A model generated the notes under the pieces. The model saw only the letters and a list, made by a program, of their open reading frames with translations, did not search any database and was not told the DNA's origin. The position numbers and the translations under genes were made by a program. 15,487 bases of DNA from Blautia sp. Lineage in GTDB: Bacteria; Bacillota; Clostridia; Lachnospirales; Lachnospiraceae. Of this stretch, positions 14,142 through 15,487 are shown in pieces. The stretch lies in the NCBI GenBank assembly GCA_030841965.1, contig JAUUSJ010000099.1:1-15487 (forward strand), read 5' to 3'. Each line of letters opens with the position of its first letter. The stretch's first letter is position 1.

Positions 14142-14154
14142 TTTCTCATTATCG

Positions 14155-14562
14155 TTAGGACTTTGCACTATCAAGATGCAAAAAGGACAAAATGGCATCT
14201 TGCAAAAGTCGTGAATAATTTACTCCCTGTTTATCAGCTTCTACACTCATCCAATACGGAATAGTGCAATTTTTCCTTACTGCTCTATTATCTGCTTTTT
14301 TACGATACTCCGCAAAATCGATATCAACTAACGTTACAATATCATCTTTTTCCGCTAACACTTGCGCACTATATGGCTGTGGAATTTCTTTTTTATCGTC
14401 CTGCATATCGATTCCCATCAACCCAATTGCATCTCTCGCCATTTCCATAGCGTCTGCTATAGAATCCCCTTGCGTTCCTACGTCAAAATCTGGTATTTCT
14501 ACATAATATCCATTATCTGCCTTTTTTAAGATAATTGGATATGCTCTTTTTTCACTTACCAT
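14155..14562 (-). CDS. hicB: Antitoxin HicB
   Basis: The 135-residue antitoxin of a type II toxin-antitoxin pair. The N-terminal HicB fold shows RAYPIILKKADNGYYVEIPDF (6-26), typical of the degraded RNase H-like domain, and GDSIADAMEMARDAIGL. The C-terminal segment (about 95-130, NCTIPYWMSVEADKQGVN then SRLLQDAIL) reads as a ribbon-helix-helix DNA-binding motif, suited to autorepression at the operator upstream of hicA. An upstream in-frame GTG (14580) would place AGGGAGGT inside the coding frame, so the ATG at 14562, six bases after that site, is the start. It follows hicA by 72 bp with a hairpin at the hicA stop. Confidence 0.92.
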   Translation of the reverse strand: MVSEKRAYPIILKKADNGYYVEIPDFDVGTQGDSIADAMEMARDAIGLMGIDMQDDKKEIPQPYSAQVLAEKDDIVTLVDIDFAEYRKKADNRAVRKNCTIPYWMSVEADKQGVNYSRLLQDAILSFLHLDSAKS

Positions 14563-14627
14563 AAAATTACCTCCCTGCACAAAATCTATTAAAAATTCTA
14601 AGAAGTACCCACAAGAATATCAGTTTT

Positions 14628-14646
14628 CTAGGGCTTATAGCCCTAG
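14628..14646 (-). promoter_or_regulatory. Hairpin spanning the hicA stop codon
   Basis: CTAGGGCT and AGCCCTAG form a perfect 8-bp stem with a 3-base loop. The last hicA codons and the TAA lie in the 5' arm and loop. No T run follows on the minus strand. It may protect the hicA message end or modulate the toxin to antitoxin ratio. Confidence 0.5.
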
Positions 14647-14805
14647 CTTTCTGATAATCGACTGAGCGAGTTTTTCATTAATTTCTGAATGTCTTGGAAT
14701 TGGCTCTACTCTGTTCCCATCTGTGTAAAGGTCGTGATTTGCACCATTTCTTTTTAAGTACCATCCTTTTTTCTCAAGTCGTTTAATCAAATCTCTTCTC
14801 TTCAT
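14635..14805 (-). CDS. hicA: mRNA interferase toxin HicA
   Basis: A 56-residue double-stranded-RNA-binding-fold toxin that cleaves mRNA when released from HicB. The core is complete: KRRDLIKRLEKKGWYLKR, then GANHDLYT with the catalytic His, then VEPIPRHSEINEKLAQSII. The open frame starts 7 codons earlier (14826), but AAGGAGAGG lies within that extension, seven bases before the ATG at 14805, which is chosen. The toxin-first order is usual for hicAB. The operon has a perfect consensus promoter overlapped by operator half-sites, and a terminator from the preceding genes isolates it. Confidence 0.92.
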   Translation of the reverse strand: MKRRDLIKRLEKKGWYLKRNGANHDLYTDGNRVEPIPRHSEINEKLAQSIIRKLGL

Positions 14806-14847
14806 GTGCCCTCTCCTTAGAATCATAGTATTTTCAATTACAATTAT

Positions 14848-14876
14848 ATTATACGCATTTTACACGCATTTGTCAA
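14848..14876 (-). promoter_or_regulatory. Promoter of hicAB
   Basis: Minus-strand -35 TTGACA (14871-14876) and -10 TATAAT (14848-14853) are both perfect, with a 17-base spacer. An unrepressed promoter of this strength implies tight autoregulation. Confidence 0.9.
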
Positions 14877-14902
14877 TAGTTTTATACGTATTTTGTGCGT
14901 AT
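14851..14902. promoter_or_regulatory. Four phased operator half-sites at the hicAB promoter
   Basis: On the plus strand ATACGCAT (14851), ACACGCAT (14862), ATACGTAT (14884) and GTGCGTAT (14895) are related 8-mers. Start-to-start distances are 11, 22 and 11 bp, so all lie on one face of the helix. They bracket the -35 box and the first overlaps the -10. HicB is the obvious ligand. Confidence 0.75.
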
Positions 14903-14914
14903 TTATGATATCGT

Positions 14915-14942
14915 AAAAAAAGAGAAGGCTCAAACCCTCTCT
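14915..14942 (-). terminator. Terminator after the small-gene operon
   Basis: AGAGAGGG, a 6-base loop and CCTTCTCT form an 8-bp stem with one G-U pair, followed by seven T on the minus strand. It lies 12 bases after the stop codon at 14955. Confidence 0.85.
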
Positions 14943-14954
14943 AATTTCATCATG

Positions 14955-15155
14955 TCAAGATTGCTTACTACCTACCGCATAGCCCATATAATAAGCAATA
15001 CTCACGGCATCCCATAGCCCTTCCAGATGCTTTCCAGTTCTAGCTGTAGTAGTATCATAGATATTAAATATCTCCTCAAGTTCTCTTACTGAAAGCTCTT
15101 GATTTTTCTTTATTGTAGCTCTTCCTCTTTTTGCCTGTTTGATTACGTTTCTCAT
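14955..15155 (-). CDS. Small hypothetical protein
   Basis: A 66-residue protein I cannot assign to a named family. The N-terminus is strongly basic (KQAKRGRATIKKN), followed by a helical segment (LSVRELEEIFNIYDTTTARTG) and a C-terminal LWDAVSIAYYMGYAVG resembling small proteins encoded in phage or conjugative elements. Its ATG overlaps the stop of the upstream gene in an ATGA, so it is translationally coupled; the nearest GGAGG is 13 bases off, which fits coupling. A terminator follows directly. Accessory-element origin is an inference from size, overlap and neighbourhood. Confidence 0.75.
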   Translation of the reverse strand: MRNVIKQAKRGRATIKKNQELSVRELEEIFNIYDTTTARTGKHLEGLWDAVSIAYYMGYAVGSKQS

Positions 15156-15424
15156 GCTCTGTTAATTTCCTCCGCTCTCTGTCTTGCCATCTCGTCCGCT
15201 CTCTGAATTGTCACGCTAAACTGCTTTCTTGTTATCCCTATTTGTCTCAAAATAAGTTTGGATATCGCCAATACTTCCTCTAATGTAACGGTCGGAACGG
15301 TTACACGGCTTTCTAAACTACTCTCTATAGCATTTACTAGTCCTTGTTGAGCTAATATTGCTGTTTCCAGCTCTATATCCGTTAAGGTTAGTTCATCAAA
15401 TAGCTCATCCATTTTCTTTTCCAT
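15152..15424 (-). CDS. Small hypothetical protein
   Basis: A 90-residue acidic, mostly helical protein with no family I recognise. The first half (TLTDIELETAILAQQGLVNAI and on) and the end (ITRKQFSVTIQRADEMARQ) look like two amphipathic helices. AAGGA lies about 9 bases before the ATG at 15424; a second ATG four codons on is possible. It overlaps the gene on each side by a few bases, the compact arrangement of mobile-element gene clusters. Its TRKQ--V-I segment resembles the end of the partial upstream gene. Confidence 0.7.
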   Translation of the reverse strand: MEKKMDELFDELTLTDIELETAILAQQGLVNAIESSLESRVTVPTVTLEEVLAISKLILRQIGITRKQFSVTIQRADEMARQRAEEINRA

Positions 15425-15487
15425 CTTGTATCGTCCTTTCTACTTCGCCAATTACTACTTCCAATTGCTTTCTCGTCTCTGTTATTT
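15405..15487 (-). CDS. 3' end of an upstream small gene (partial)
   Basis: A frame open from the window edge to TGA at 15405-15407 encodes a plausible C-terminus (ITETRKQLEVVIGEVERTI, then IQDGKENG). It overlaps the start of the next gene by 20 bases. Shared TRKQ--V-I residues with the end of that gene suggest a duplicated pair. Only 26 codons are visible, so the call is tentative. Confidence 0.45.
   Translation of the reverse strand, partial: ITETRKQLEVVIGEVERTIQDGKENG

Noticed and set aside
1..15487. CRISPR array, tRNA or rRNA genes, complete insertion sequence
   Set aside because: No regularly spaced repeats with spacers, no cloverleaf-like sequence, no rRNA signature and no transposase or integrase gene were found.

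Overview
This is about 15.5 kb of chromosome from a low-to-medium GC, Gram-positive, spore-forming-type bacterium, most likely a clostridium of the Lachnospiraceae. The evidence is strong AGGAGG-type ribosome sites, consensus TTGACA-N17-TATAAT promoters, a GAAC-type LexA box at recA, a SpoIIM-family engulfment protein, RNase Y, RecX, a clostridial amylosucrase-like GH13 enzyme, and tracts that are locally very AT-rich. The family is inferred from recalled protein similarity, not from a search. All genes except the DAHP synthase gene are on the minus strand.

Reading along the minus strand (right to left). (i) 15487-14155 looks like accessory DNA: three small overlapping unknown genes, a terminator, then a hicA-hicB toxin-antitoxin operon with a consensus promoter and four helically phased operator half-sites. 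(ii) 14154-13666 is a non-coding stretch with an 11-bp-period direct repeat and the LexA-controlled recA promoter. (iii) 13665-10193 is a conserved housekeeping block, recA-recX-rny. recA and recX are separated by a GC-rich structured repeat, and rny has its own promoter and a textbook terminator. (iv) 10094-8895 is nudF-spoIIM, with a perfect 22-bp-stem hairpin that buries the spoIIM Shine-Dalgarno. (v) 8883-7855 (plus strand) is a monocistronic DAHP synthase gene behind two good promoters, convergent with spoIIM and divergent from xpt. (vi) 7335-3592 is xpt, a ROK-family protein and an amylosucrase-like GH13 protein. The xpt leader is largely a multi-hairpin repeat. (vii) 3265-120 is a probable three-gene operon: L,D-transpeptidase, tail-anchored coiled-coil protein, Xaa-Pro aminopeptidase.

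Two dispersed repeat families occur. Family A (copies at 1-119 and about 3460-3600) directly follows the stop codons of the aminopeptidase and GH13 genes. Its arms are conserved in direct orientation but its centre is inverted. Family B (copies at 7372-7571 and 12497-12556) lies in the xpt leader and between recA and recX. No CRISPR, rRNA, tRNA, complete insertion sequence or recombinase gene was seen.

Most of the gene content is ordinary, and no clear new multigene system is visible. The points most worth a second look are the amylosucrase-like protein whose general acid/base Glu is Gly, the Shine-Dalgarno-sequestering hairpin before spoIIM, the two structured repeat families at regulatory positions, and the phased operator of hicAB.
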